A stretch of 64,000 bases of DNA from Sporolactobacillus putidus (GTDB lineage Bacteria > Bacillota > Bacilli > Bacillales > Sporolactobacillaceae): contig NZ_BMOK01000008.1 in assembly GCF_014647035.1 (NCBI RefSeq), positions 92,173 through 156,172 of the forward strand, read 5' to 3'. A model generated the notes under the pieces. That model saw only the letters and a program-made list of their open reading frames with translations. It was not told the DNA's origin and searched no databases. Each line of letters starts with the position of its first letter. The stretch's first letter is position 1. Positions 17,548-26,460 of the stretch are shown here, piece after piece. Made by a program: the position numbers and the translations under genes.

Positions 17548-18306
17548 ATGAGTCAATCCGTATTGGAATTAACCAAAAAAAGTATTGATGAGGGGTTTCA
17601 AAATCATAACAATCAAATTATCGAAAAGGAAACGGATTACATTATAGGAAAAATATTGTCTACTTTTCTTAGCTTATTTTCTGATAAAGTAAGCGGAATT
17701 TCTCTTGGAAAACCTACTATAAATTTTGATTCTTCTCAATTACTTACAGATAAGCATAAAAAAGAGTTGAAAAAATGGCTCAATCGAATTAATATGGGAC
17801 CAGAAATCTCCGACCTTGATTTTGGAAAATTAAAGGTAGATTTTGAAAACTGGTATATAAAAATAGGTGGAGAATCAATCTGCTTTCAATACAAGGAGTC
17901 TTATCTTTTGACACCTCAGGAAGCCGCTGATCGTTTAGGCGTTTCCAAAGTCACTCTGAACAAATATATCAAACAAGGATTCGAATGCGTAAAAACCACT
18001 TCACATCATAAAATACCAAAACATATGGTTGAATTATGGAAAGACCCGGTCTATGCGATTCGGTGTCAATTGCTTTTTCAGAATGAAAAGATAAGTCGGC
18101 AGAAGCCTGATGAACGTCTGTCTGAGATTAACGAAGAAATAACCGAATTTCAGATAAAATACGGTGCCGCAGCTTTCAACGAAGCATTTAAAAATTACAA
18201 TGGCGATGAAACGGACGACCCAACAGATTACTACCGCTGGCGCGACCTTGAAGAAGAAAGGAACGGGATTATTCACTCGTTAAGCGAACATAAAAATGAA
18301 TGGTGA
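17548..18306 (+). CDS. Excisionase-like helix-turn-helix protein
   Basis: A 252-residue protein with a MerR/excisionase-type helix-turn-helix in the middle (LLTPQEAADRLGVSKVTLNK, about residues 124-143). An unassigned N-terminal region comes before it, and a charged, probably helical C-terminal region (SEINEEITEFQ, WRDLEEERNG) comes after. The ATG at 17548 has an AGAAGGAG site at good distance; upstream in-frame starts do not. Its last codons overlap a 53-residue ORF. HTH proteins of this kind often act as antitoxins paired with PIN or other toxins, but the partner here is too short to name. The function is unproven. Confidence 0.75.
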   Translation: MSQSVLELTKKSIDEGFQNHNNQIIEKETDYIIGKILSTFLSLFSDKVSGISLGKPTINFDSSQLLTDKHKKELKKWLNRINMGPEISDLDFGKLKVDFENWYIKIGGESICFQYKESYLLTPQEAADRLGVSKVTLNKYIKQGFECVKTTSHHKIPKHMVELWKDPVYAIRCQLLFQNEKISRQKPDERLSEINEEITEFQIKYGAAAFNEAFKNYNGDETDDPTDYYRWRDLEEERNGIIHSLSEHKNEW

Positions 18307-18457
18307 TAAGTTTCTTCCGGCTGATATTGATGATCTGCTCGACAAATATGGAGACCTTTTGCAATCTTATCCTAATTTACCAGGTCACAAATCCATTTTT
18401 CCGAGTTTAGAAGAACGAATAAAAGGCTTGAAGTTCTTTTCCATGTTTGCACTGTGA
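18296..18457 (+). CDS. 53-residue ORF overlapping the HTH gene end
   Basis: An ATG 11 bases before the end of the HTH gene opens a frame encoding MNGDKFLPADIDDLLDK... ending in FFSMFAL. The overlap suggests translational coupling. It could be the partner of the HTH protein or the stub of a longer, now truncated toxin or effector. I do not recognise a family. Confidence 0.45.
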   Translation: MNGDKFLPADIDDLLDKYGDLLQSYPNLPGHKSIFPSLEERIKGLKFFSMFAL

Positions 18458-18628
18458 ACAAACTAATTAATAACATATTATAGGCGTCATTTTCTGAAAA
18501 ATAATTGATTTTGTCATATTTTCTGACATGGCTTTTTCAATCTACCCTATCCATCGCAATAATAAAGAAAGCCCAAATGAATGTTTCTTCCACTCAGACT
18601 TTCTTAGCGTTTGTTAATGAACTTTAAT

Positions 18629-19807
18629 CTATGCTCCTAAATAATGAACAGCTAACGCAATATAATATCGAATTGAATCAATAAAGTTTCTGAGATCTAC
18701 CCATTCATTGGGCTGATGAGCCATAACCGGATTGCCGGGGCCAAAAATAAGAATGGGTATGTTTTTATTCTCAGTGGTAAAAATTGATCCGTCAGAGTAA
18801 TAATTTGCTCCGCCGAAAATAGGTTTTTTATCTAGAACTTCCTGTAAAGTATCCGCGGATACTTTGATAAAAGGATCCTCTCTTGATGTGCTGACAGGAA
18901 GCATGTTGTTCAGTACATTAACCTTATATGTAATTCCCATAGGATCAGAGATGGCCGCTAAAATCGTCTTTACTTGATGTAAAATTCCATCACGTTCCTG
19001 ACCGGGAACCATCCGAATATCAATGGTTAACTGACAACGATCAGCGACCATGTTAGGCGCTGTTCCGCCGTTGATTAGACCTAAATTCAGGGTGGATTTT
19101 CCCAGAATTTCATGATTGGGAAGATCTATTTCACCAAGTTTTTGCACAAAGACGTGCATTGCCGATATGGCATTAACACCATTCTCCGGCCATCCGGCAT
19201 GGGCGGTCTTTCCGTTAATGATGATTTCCAGCCATAGAACACCCTTGTGTGCAATAAGCAGTTCGTTATTTGTCGGTTCGCCGATAACCATTGCTGTTGC
19301 ATTCTTTATTATCCCTTCTCTCAGGACAGAACGGGCACCTCTGCCATCGACCTCTTCTCCCGCGGTTCCAAGAAAAGATAAATTTCCTTTTAATCTCACA
19401 CCTGATTTTTGAATCGTTTCCAGGGCGAGAATCATTGCGGCCGCGCCGCTCTTCATATCTGATGAACCGCGTCCATACAATCTATCGCCATCTTGATCAG
19501 CACTCCAGGGATCATGCTCCCATTTTCCATTTCCAATCGGAACTGTATCCAAATGCCCGCTTAACACAAGATTCCTGTTTTCTTTCTCTGTTCGATTAGA
19601 CGCGCCTTCAACAAAAAGATTCGATCTGCCCGGCTCGAAGGTAAACAGACTGGCTTTTAAACCGGCTTTCTCTGACCTTTCCTTGATTAACTCAGCTACT
19701 TTTTTTTCGCTTCCTGGAGGATTGACACTGTTTAACCGGATTAAGGATTTAAGAAATAAAACCGCGTCATCTTCATCAATTAAGCGATATATGTCTTCAA
19801 TACTCAA
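18629..19807 (-). CDS. M20 family metallohydrolase (ArgE/DapE type)
   Basis: A 392-residue M20 hydrolase with VLSGHLDTVPIG, GRGSSDMKSG, the catalytic AGEEVDG, IGEPTNNE and the terminal VMAHQPNEW. The start is taken as the TTG at 19807, with AAGGAG ten bases upstream; the longer frame to 19951 would run deep into the upstream permease gene without a ribosome binding site. It is the last gene of the LacI-controlled ABC operon, 43 bases behind the permease. It probably splits an imported amide or dipeptide-like compound together with the M20 enzyme at 22858-24159. Confidence 0.9.
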   Translation of the reverse strand: MSIEDIYRLIDEDDAVLFLKSLIRLNSVNPPGSEKKVAELIKERSEKAGLKASLFTFEPGRSNLFVEGASNRTEKENRNLVLSGHLDTVPIGNGKWEHDPWSADQDGDRLYGRGSSDMKSGAAAMILALETIQKSGVRLKGNLSFLGTAGEEVDGRGARSVLREGIIKNATAMVIGEPTNNELLIAHKGVLWLEIIINGKTAHAGWPENGVNAISAMHVFVQKLGEIDLPNHEILGKSTLNLGLINGGTAPNMVADRCQLTIDIRMVPGQERDGILHQVKTILAAISDPMGITYKVNVLNNMLPVSTSREDPFIKVSADTLQEVLDKKPIFGGANYYSDGSIFTTENKNIPILIFGPGNPVMAHQPNEWVDLRNFIDSIRYYIALAVHYLGA

Positions 19808-19850
19808 TAATGCCACTCTCCTTAGGTTTTGACATAAACTATGGGTTTCA

Positions 19851-20876
19851 CTAATTTCTTTTCTTGTTTCTTCCGAAAAAGTAAGTATTGACAATGACAG
19901 CAAAGAGAAGTACGGCCCCTTGAATAATTTGAATGATATACGGAGATACATTCATAAGCGTTAGTCCGTTATTGATGATGCCAATCAGAAATACGCCAAT
20001 GACCGAGCCAAGCATGGTTCCGATTCCGCCAAAAAGCGATGTGCCGCCAAGCACAACAGCAGCAATAACATCCATTTCAAAGCCCGTCCCAACATTTGAT
20101 GATCCGGATCCCAGGCGCGTGGCAATAATGATTCCCGCAAATGCCGCAATCATACCGCTGAACATGTAAGTGAAGAGCTTTATTTTTTTGATATTGACGC
20201 CTGCACGTCTTACGGATTCTTCATTTGCGCCAATACCGATAATATAAGTACCAAACCTGGTCTGAGTGAGGATAATCCAGCCAATAATGATAATTAAAAT
20301 GGCAATAATGGCTGAAACAGGAATAGTGAAGAGCTCTCCGCCGCCCAAAGACATTAACCAGCTGCTTCCACTAATACTGATCGAGTAACCACCTGTGATC
20401 AAGAGTGCACAACCTTCAACGTAGATCATGGAAGCGAGGGTCACAATAAACGGCGGTATTCTGAGATAAGAGATAATGTAGCCGTTCAGTAATCCGACAG
20501 CCGCTCCAACGATCAGAACAAATACAAAAGCGAAGAAGCTGTCCCATCTCGCACTTAATAAAACGGCAATTAAGGCGCTGGCAAGGGATAATATCGACCC
20601 AACCGAGAGGTCAATCCCACTTGTTGTGATCACAAGCGTCATGATAACTACCACGATAAGATTTGGCGCCAGCTGTTGAAGAAGATTCAGCATATTTCCC
20701 GTAGTGAAAAAAGAACTGGTTGAAAAAGAAAAGAATACGGATAACAAAATAAGCACTGAAAATATTCCAATAAGTTGTTTATTATTAGAAAGCCATTGTG
20801 TTGTTTTTGCCGAAGTTATTCGTTCCGGTTTAAATGGCTTCTTTTCCGTTTTCATAGTTCCATCAGCCTGAGTCAT
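19851..20876 (-). CDS. ABC transporter permease (RbsC-like, sugar family)
   Basis: A 341-residue inner-membrane permease of the ribose/xylose (BPD_transp_2) family. Diagnostic are NLIVVVIMTLVITTSGIDLSVGS in the early helices, RTRFGT-like TRFGTYIIGIGANE, and MDVIAAVVLGGTSLFGG near the end. The start codon overlaps the ATPase stop codon by one base (TAATG) with AAGGAGG inside the ATPase gene. One permease plus one single-domain ATPase implies a homodimer of each. Family substrates are sugars, autoinducers or nucleosides; the hydrolase-rich operon suggests something amidated. Confidence 0.93.
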   Translation of the reverse strand: MTQADGTMKTEKKPFKPERITSAKTTQWLSNNKQLIGIFSVLILLSVFFSFSTSSFFTTGNMLNLLQQLAPNLIVVVIMTLVITTSGIDLSVGSILSLASALIAVLLSARWDSFFAFVFVLIVGAAVGLLNGYIISYLRIPPFIVTLASMIYVEGCALLITGGYSISISGSSWLMSLGGGELFTIPVSAIIAILIIIIGWIILTQTRFGTYIIGIGANEESVRRAGVNIKKIKLFTYMFSGMIAAFAGIIIATRLGSGSSNVGTGFEMDVIAAVVLGGTSLFGGIGTMLGSVIGVFLIGIINNGLTLMNVSPYIIQIIQGAVLLFAVIVNTYFFGRNKKRN

Positions 20877-21625
20877 TATTTAGCCTCCTTTACTTCACCC
20901 GTTATTGAATTAATCAGACTATCCATGGTAAAATCCTTAATCAACCGGTTATCAATAATTTTTCCTTCATATAAAACGGTAATCCGATCACATACCTCAA
21001 AAAGATCCTGCAACCGATGCGTGATTAAAATGACGCTGACACCTGTTTCTTTCACTTTTTTGATCAGATTTAAAACCATTCTTACTTCTTTAACACCCAA
21101 TGCGGCCGTCGGTTCATCCATGATCAAGACTTTAGGCTGATAAGTAACGGCTCTGGCAATGGCTACAGACTGTCTCTGCCCGCCGGACAGATTTTCTACC
21201 GCTGAATATGTGGAAGGGATCACCACACCCAACCGATCGAGCTCCTCTTTGGCAAGAGCATGCATTTTCTTCTTATCAATTAAACGATGGAAAAAATGCA
21301 CAGGTTCTCTCCCTAAAAACAAGTTGCTCGCAACATCCAAAGTGTCGCACAAAGCGAGATCCTGAAAAACAGTTTCTATCTGAAGTTTCTTCGCTTCCAA
21401 TGGATTATGAATGGTTATAGGGTTTCCTTCAAATACGATTGAACCGCTGTCCGGAACATGAACACCACTTAACACTTTCATCAAGGTTGACTTTCCTGCT
21501 CCATTATCTCCGACTAACCCCAGAACTTCCCCGGGGTATAACTCGAGATTAACGCCTCTCAACGATTGAATACTCCCAAAAGATATCTTAATATCCTTCA
21601 TCGCTATTCTTGGAATATCGTTCAT
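20876..21625 (-). CDS. ABC transporter ATP-binding protein (single domain, FrcA-like)
   Basis: A 249-residue ATPase with Walker A GDNGAGKST, signature LSGGQRQS, Walker B VLIMDEPTAALG and the H-loop ILITHRLQ. Most RbsA proteins are duplicated (about 500 residues); this one has a single nucleotide-binding domain, as in the FrcA subgroup. It energises import through the permease encoded next to it. It lies 162 bases downstream of the binding-protein gene, with a strong hairpin in between. Confidence 0.93.
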   Translation of the reverse strand: MNDIPRIAMKDIKISFGSIQSLRGVNLELYPGEVLGLVGDNGAGKSTLMKVLSGVHVPDSGSIVFEGNPITIHNPLEAKKLQIETVFQDLALCDTLDVASNLFLGREPVHFFHRLIDKKKMHALAKEELDRLGVVIPSTYSAVENLSGGQRQSVAIARAVTYQPKVLIMDEPTAALGVKEVRMVLNLIKKVKETGVSVILITHRLQDLFEVCDRITVLYEGKIIDNRLIKDFTMDSLINSITGEVKEAK

Positions 21626-21713
21626 GGACTCTCTCCCTTTCTTAAGTAGTCAATCACTTCACATCTTAAATTTAACGAATTTAATCGCTCGTGAAATCAT
21701 GAGTCTAATAATT

Positions 21714-21740
21714 TAGGTGTTAATCAATGATTAACACCTA
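21714..21740 (-). repeat. Intercistronic stem-loop after the binding-protein gene
   Basis: A perfect 12-bp stem (TAGGTGTTAATC at 21714-21725, complement at 21729-21740) with a 3-base loop and no U run. In this position, between a binding protein and its ATPase, such hairpins usually protect the upstream mRNA and raise the ratio of binding protein to transporter. Confidence 0.6.
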
Positions 21741-21787
21741 ATCAACAACAATTATTGATTTCAATGTTCTTTAAAAATTATTTTCTA

Positions 21788-22765
21788 TTACTTAAACAGA
21801 CTTCTGAACTGGTCGACATTGCTTTTTGTCACAATCGTAACCGGTGCGTTGATCGTCTTCGGTACAGCCTGCTTCTTCGCCAATTTCACAGCTGCCTTTA
21901 CCCCTTCGCTGCCGAATTGTTCCGGATGCTGCTGAACAACCGCTTTGACCCATCCCTGATCAATGCCGTCAATCGCCTGTTTTGAAAGGTCCCACCCGAA
22001 CACGGCAATCTTGTTCTCTATATGCTGCGATTTAACAGCTGCCGCTAGGCCAATCAGTGCAGGCTCTCCCGTCGCAAAAGCCGTATTCATTTCAGGATGT
22101 CCAATCATTTGATTTTGGGCTGCATTCATTGCCGTTTGCTGCACATTTTTCCCATCGACAATGTTAACTATTTTCAAACCTGGTGTTTTCTTTACGGTGT
22201 TCAAAAAAGCATTCTGACGGTTAACCTGAATAAATGAATTCAGCGCGCCTACGACACCCATACGTACGGGTTCTTTCATATTTTTCTTAACATAACTGTT
22301 AAAATATTCTCCAAGTTGTTCACTGCTTTTCGCATTATCAACGCCAATTTGTGTGCTGACCGCTTTGCTATTTACGATGGCATCAATCGATATAACAGGA
22401 ATCTTTGCCTTTGCGGCTTTTTCCATAGCCGGGATAACACCTTTTACATCAATGGAATCGACAATAATCGCATTCACGCCTTGATTAACCAGATCCTCGA
22501 TGTCATTACTCTGTTTTACAGGATCATTATTCGGGTTATCAACAATTAAATTGACGCCAAGGCTCTTTGCTTCTTGCTGGGCGCCCTTAATGGACTCCGT
22601 AAAGAAATAGGCTTCTGTATTAACTGTTACAAGACCAATCGTTATTTTTTTACCGCTGCTGCCTGAACCAGATGATCCGCTGTTCGAAGAACACCCGGCC
22701 AAAACCATCAGTACTCCCAACATGACCAAAAGAAGTGCTTTTGCTTTGCTTTTCATAAAAACCAT
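21788..22765 (-). CDS. Sugar-type ABC substrate-binding lipoprotein (RbsB-like)
   Basis: A 325-residue periplasmic-binding-protein family protein. The signal peptide ends in a lipobox, VLAGC (Cys25), followed by a Ser/Gly-rich linker, so it is tethered to the outer membrane face. The mature part has GLVTVNTEAYFF, NNDPVKQSNDIEDLVNQGVNAIIVDS and a type I fold. The ATG follows AGGAGGGG. It belongs with the ATPase and permease downstream. RbsB-like binders take sugars, but also autoinducer-2 and other small polyols; the ligand is not evident. Confidence 0.92.
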   Translation of the reverse strand: MVFMKSKAKALLLVMLGVLMVLAGCSSNSGSSGSGSSGKKITIGLVTVNTEAYFFTESIKGAQQEAKSLGVNLIVDNPNNDPVKQSNDIEDLVNQGVNAIIVDSIDVKGVIPAMEKAAKAKIPVISIDAIVNSKAVSTQIGVDNAKSSEQLGEYFNSYVKKNMKEPVRMGVVGALNSFIQVNRQNAFLNTVKKTPGLKIVNIVDGKNVQQTAMNAAQNQMIGHPEMNTAFATGEPALIGLAAAVKSQHIENKIAVFGWDLSKQAIDGIDQGWVKAVVQQHPEQFGSEGVKAAVKLAKKQAVPKTINAPVTIVTKSNVDQFRSLFK

Positions 22766-22857
22766 GCCAACCCCTCCTGATATTCATAAAATTCAAATCC
22801 ATGAATGTGATTTGTTCACTTTAAGTTCCCGCTGTCATTGATCACAGCTCAATAACG

Positions 22858-24159
22858 TTACACGGGACGTCCATTCTGTTCTGTCCCACACCATGACAGA
22901 ATAAAATTTGTATAGATCTCTATTAGTGAGATGAATTGCGAAACAGGAACGGTTTCATTCACGCAATGGCAGTGTTGCGGATTTCCACAACCAAGGATAA
23001 TCGTTGGTGTTTGTCCAAATTCTGATAGCGTTCTTGCATCGCACCCTGCGGGCATGCCTTCTATTACTGCCTCATCAAGAACGTTATTCAAAGTTTGTTT
23101 CATTTTTTGAACCAGTGGATGGTCTAAAGACGTCTCAAAAGGAAAACCTTCCTGATAAATACTTATTTGAGGCGGATTGATTTTTAACCATGGATCACTT
23201 TGTGAGACCAAATGAACAACCTCGGCTACTTCATTCTCTACCCTGTCTCTAGTCACTTCCTTTGCCTCATTTTTCTCCGGATGATAATGCAGGCAAAATC
23301 TCATAGTGCAAGAATTCGGAACGACCGAACCTGCAACACCTCCTTCAATAACCCCTAAATTAATCGTTGGACCGGGTAAAAGCGGATGTCTTCGCGTCAT
23401 CAGCCATTGCCGTTCAAGCTCTTTTAATTCATGGTAGATCTTTAATGCTTTATCAATCGCATTTATCCCCTCCCATAATTGGCTGGAATGAAGACTTTTC
23501 CCGGACACTTTAATTTCATGAAAAAGGAATCCCATATGAGCGGTTTGCAGATGTAATTGCGTGGGTTCTCCTACAATGGCTCCGTCTGCCCTGTACCCTC
23601 TTTCAACACAGGCCATTGTTCCGTTACCGCCGCCTTCTTCATCAACAACGGATTGAATAATCAAATCTCCCTTAAGGCGAACGCCTAAGTTATGAATCAC
23701 CTCAGCCGCCAAAATCATCGCGGATAAAGAGGCTTTCATATCGGTGGCACCCAAACCAAACATTTCACCACCCAGTACCTCGCCCAGAAAGGGATCTTTT
23801 GTCCACTGCGATGGATCACCATAGGGCATCGTATCAATATGGCCATTTAATATGAGCGATCTTCCTCCGCCTGATCCCTTCAGCACACCCACAACGTTTG
23901 GCCGATTTTCATTTTGATGTCCTAGATTGGCTCCTGGAAATTTCTTGATCTTATCATCTTCAACATCAAATTCATCAACGTCAAAGTTTAAATCGAGAAG
24001 TTTCTGCTTGACAATTTTCTGGCCGAATCGTTCATTTCCACCAAGAATGCCCTGCCCTTTAACCTGAGTATCCGTTTTGATCATCAGAGACAGAAAGTCA
24101 ATGAATTTTTCTTTCTGTTCCAAAATAGATTTTCTAACATTTAACTCTGCCATTTTCAT
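22858..24159 (-). CDS. M20 family hydrolase (ArgE/DapE type, long form)
   Basis: A 433-residue M20 enzyme with LNGHIDTMPYG, GLGATDMKAS, the catalytic VDEEGGGNG and VGEPTQLHL. The lid-domain histidine is in GKSLHSSQ. The C-terminal metal site reads PQHCHCVNE rather than the usual HxPNE, an unusual cysteine-flanked form. The start codon touches the stop codon of the GATase-like gene (TGAATG), showing coupling. It lies upstream of the ABC importer in the LacI operon and may process the same substrate as the M20 enzyme at the operon end. Confidence 0.88.
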   Translation of the reverse strand: MKMAELNVRKSILEQKEKFIDFLSLMIKTDTQVKGQGILGGNERFGQKIVKQKLLDLNFDVDEFDVEDDKIKKFPGANLGHQNENRPNVVGVLKGSGGGRSLILNGHIDTMPYGDPSQWTKDPFLGEVLGGEMFGLGATDMKASLSAMILAAEVIHNLGVRLKGDLIIQSVVDEEGGGNGTMACVERGYRADGAIVGEPTQLHLQTAHMGFLFHEIKVSGKSLHSSQLWEGINAIDKALKIYHELKELERQWLMTRRHPLLPGPTINLGVIEGGVAGSVVPNSCTMRFCLHYHPEKNEAKEVTRDRVENEVAEVVHLVSQSDPWLKINPPQISIYQEGFPFETSLDHPLVQKMKQTLNNVLDEAVIEGMPAGCDARTLSEFGQTPTIILGCGNPQHCHCVNETVPVSQFISLIEIYTNFILSWCGTEQNGRPV

Positions 24160-24900
24160 TCAGCTCTTTCTTGAAATGGATTGTAAAATGTGAGTCCACA
24201 GAGGTTTGTAATGCTCCCAATCGACAAATTCCTTCGACCCCCAATGCGGGGCGCAGTCGCTGGCAAAACAGGCTGTCTTTCCTTTTCCATAAAGACCGGT
24301 AACGATGAAGGGATCGTTTTGGATCGTTGCTAAAACATCTGCGCCTGCTTTAGCAGCAAATTGGTTATACCCCAGAAAAGGAGGCCAATCAGTCAAATCT
24401 TTTGTGATCGTATCCTCTTTAATGGTTACTGGGCGAACCCCTTGAGGCATCTCAATACGATCATCCGTATCTGAAAGATCCACCGGGAGAACATCAGCAA
24501 GTACCGTGTTCTTGTAATTGGCTTTGCCTTCTATCCCTGTAAAAGAAAGGTAGCCACCGATCATCAGGAGTCCGCCGCCATCCCTGACAAATTCTTTGAT
24601 CAGTTCTAAAGCGTTTGGAACGATTTTCATTTCATAAAATGTTTCATTCCTGAGCAGAAAGGTATTGCTGCCAATGTCGCTCAACACAATGGCATCATAC
24701 TTTTCAAGCTCTTCCGTTGATTTTGGAAATCTGACCTGTACTTCATGAGAAGGAAGATAGTCAACATCGATGCCTGAATCTCTCAAACACTGGAGTAAAT
24801 AGGTCGCTCCTTCTTCGTATTTTGTCGAAGTAAAACTGTCATATCCCTTTGTGTGAATCATATGTATAACCCAAGACTCGCCAACGAATAATAGCTTCAT
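24160..24900 (-). CDS. GATase1-like protein (DUF1355 family)
   Basis: A 246-residue protein of the class I glutamine amidotransferase-like fold (DUF1355 type). It has KLLFVGESWVIHM at the N-terminus, AIVLSDIGSNTF, the central GGGLLMIGGYLSFTG and CAPHWGSKEF near the end. The nucleophile-elbow cysteine of true amidotransferases is not evident (the turn reads GGYLS), so catalysis by the standard triad is doubtful. The ATG at 24900 has AAAGGG at proper distance; the one at 24909 is too close. It is directly behind LacI in the operon. Its role is unknown; co-occurrence with importers of sugar or amide compounds suggests a metabolic or ligand-sensing part. Confidence 0.75.
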   Translation of the reverse strand: MKLLFVGESWVIHMIHTKGYDSFTSTKYEEGATYLLQCLRDSGIDVDYLPSHEVQVRFPKSTEELEKYDAIVLSDIGSNTFLLRNETFYEMKIVPNALELIKEFVRDGGGLLMIGGYLSFTGIEGKANYKNTVLADVLPVDLSDTDDRIEMPQGVRPVTIKEDTITKDLTDWPPFLGYNQFAAKAGADVLATIQNDPFIVTGLYGKGKTACFASDCAPHWGSKEFVDWEHYKPLWTHILQSISRKS

Positions 24901-24995
24901 GTTTTTCATCCCTTTATATTTTTAACACGTATATTAATTTTGAATATTTCAATAACAATTGACGTTGATGGACTTCGTGGACTCAGGTCGTCCGC

Positions 24996-26021
24996 TCAGT
25001 CCCCGTCGGAAAATGACTTTTTCTGATCACTTCGATTCACTTTTCGCGTGGATTCCCGAATTTGAAGCTTTGTCTTTAGTTCAATAGATTCTTTCCCGTA
25101 AAAAGGATGATTGATCCTGAAAATAAGTTTTTCTGCCGCAAGCTCTCCCATTCTGTAAATCGGCTGTTCAATGGTAGTTAACTCCGGATTAGTAACCTGG
25201 GTCATAAAAATACCGTCAAATCCGCAAACCGCAATGTCTTCCGGAACCTTAATCTTAAGCTGGTTTAATTTTTTTAATACCCCTATCGCCATCAAATCGT
25301 TACCTGCGAAAATCCCATCTATATCAGGATATTGAGTCAAGAGATTTTGTACGGTTTCGGCACCTCCATTGATCGTAAAGTCGCCGGGTACCAAAATTTC
25401 AGATAAACCCGAAGTGTCTCTGATCACCGCTTTATAGCCTTCTAATCGCTCTTTAGCGGTAGAATCGTATTGAGGTCCATAAATATGAGCAATTTTCCGA
25501 CAGCCAATCGACACTAAGTGACGGGTAGCAGTCATGGCTCCATCGTAGTTGTCCACCTTGATGGTACAGGCATTTTCGATATCATTATCCATTTCAAGCA
25601 CGACCATGGGTGTGTTTTCCTGCTCCTTTAATATCTCAATATCAATATCATGCGAAGCAATGATGACACCATCAATGTATTTATTTTTCAGCAGTTTGAC
25701 GTAATCATCATTGTGATTGTCCATTCCTTTTGTATTTCCGAGCAAAAATGAATAACCATTTAAATAAGCGGCCTTTTCAGCCCCTTTCGCAAGCTCAGGG
25801 AAGAACGGATTGGTGATGTCGGTGACGATTAAGGCAAGGGTTTTCGATGTTTTTTTTGCCAAACCTCTGGCAATCTGATTAGGTTCGTACCCCATATCAT
25901 GTATGACTTTTTCAATCTTTTCTTTTTTTTCTTCACTGACATATCCCTTATTGTTTAAGACTCGTGATACGGTTGCAGCAGACACACCTGCAGATTTGGC
26001 GACATCTCTTATCGTTGACAA
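24996..26021 (-). CDS. LacI family transcriptional regulator
   Basis: A 341-residue repressor with an N-terminal helix-turn-helix (TIRDVAKSAGVSAATVSRVL) and hinge helix, then a periplasmic-binding-protein-like ligand domain (IVTDITNPFFPELAKGAE, GCRKIAHIYGP, DGIFAGNDLMAIGVLK). It starts with TTG after GGGAGGTGA. It is the first gene of an operon of GATase-like, M20, ABC importer and M20 genes. Three copies of its likely operator lie just upstream, so autoregulation and repression of the whole operon are expected, released by the imported compound or a product. Confidence 0.93.
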   Translation of the reverse strand: MSTIRDVAKSAGVSAATVSRVLNNKGYVSEEKKEKIEKVIHDMGYEPNQIARGLAKKTSKTLALIVTDITNPFFPELAKGAEKAAYLNGYSFLLGNTKGMDNHNDDYVKLLKNKYIDGVIIASHDIDIEILKEQENTPMVVLEMDNDIENACTIKVDNYDGAMTATRHLVSIGCRKIAHIYGPQYDSTAKERLEGYKAVIRDTSGLSEILVPGDFTINGGAETVQNLLTQYPDIDGIFAGNDLMAIGVLKKLNQLKIKVPEDIAVCGFDGIFMTQVTNPELTTIEQPIYRMGELAAEKLIFRINHPFYGKESIELKTKLQIRESTRKVNRSDQKKSFSDGD

Positions 26022-26056
26022 TATCTCACCTCCCTAGCGTTATGATTAAGATTCTA

Positions 26057-26066
26057 AAACCGGTTT
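26057..26066. promoter_or_regulatory. LacI-family operator copy 1
   Basis: The palindrome AAACCGGTTT with a central CpG, within CTAAAACCGGTTTCACA, 36 bases upstream of the LacI start. It is the copy nearest the gene. Confidence 0.7.
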
Positions 26067-26085
26067 CACATTGCACATAAAACTA

Positions 26086-26095
26086 AAATCGGTTT
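26086..26095. promoter_or_regulatory. LacI-family operator copy 2
   Basis: AAATCGGTTT in the same flanking context (CTAAAATCGGTTTCACA), 29 bases from copy 1 and differing in a single base. Confidence 0.65.
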
Positions 26096-26151
26096 CACAC
26101 AGATAACAAATCTAGCACGATTACTCATGTATTCTATTGATTAATAATCTA

Positions 26152-26161
26152 AAACCGGTTT
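26152..26161. promoter_or_regulatory. LacI-family operator copy 3
   Basis: AAACCGGTTT again inside CTAAAACCGGTTTCACA, 66 bases from copy 2 and 95 from copy 1, about nine helical turns. This suits looping or cooperative binding. The divergent lipoprotein gene at 26461 could also feel it. Confidence 0.7.
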
Positions 26162-26460
26162 CACATTTTTTAAAAATCTATGATGTATTTAGATTAATTT
26201 GTTTGTATTGAATTGTCAATCAATAATTACGAAATAATTTTGTTTGGATAAATGAAATTTCCAAAAAAATTATTCATTTTTACTGCCGTACCAATATTTA
26301 TCGTTGGTCATTGGCAACCAAAAGATTAGCTGAAAAGCGAACATTACATAACCAACTAACTTTTAATATTCGTCATTTATTTAAAAACCTGTTCCCTTTT
26401 ATTAATGAATAAGCTATAGTATTTCTGTTGATGTTAATTTACGAATCAGGGGGTTGTTTT
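26162..26460. other. Remaining divergent region before the BMP lipoprotein gene
   Basis: Together with the operators this makes a gene-free region of about 440 bp. A possible -10 (TATAGT near 26414) lacks a convincing -35. AGGGGG at about 26448 is the ribosome binding site of the GTG start at 26461. Nothing else was recognised. Confidence 0.4.
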
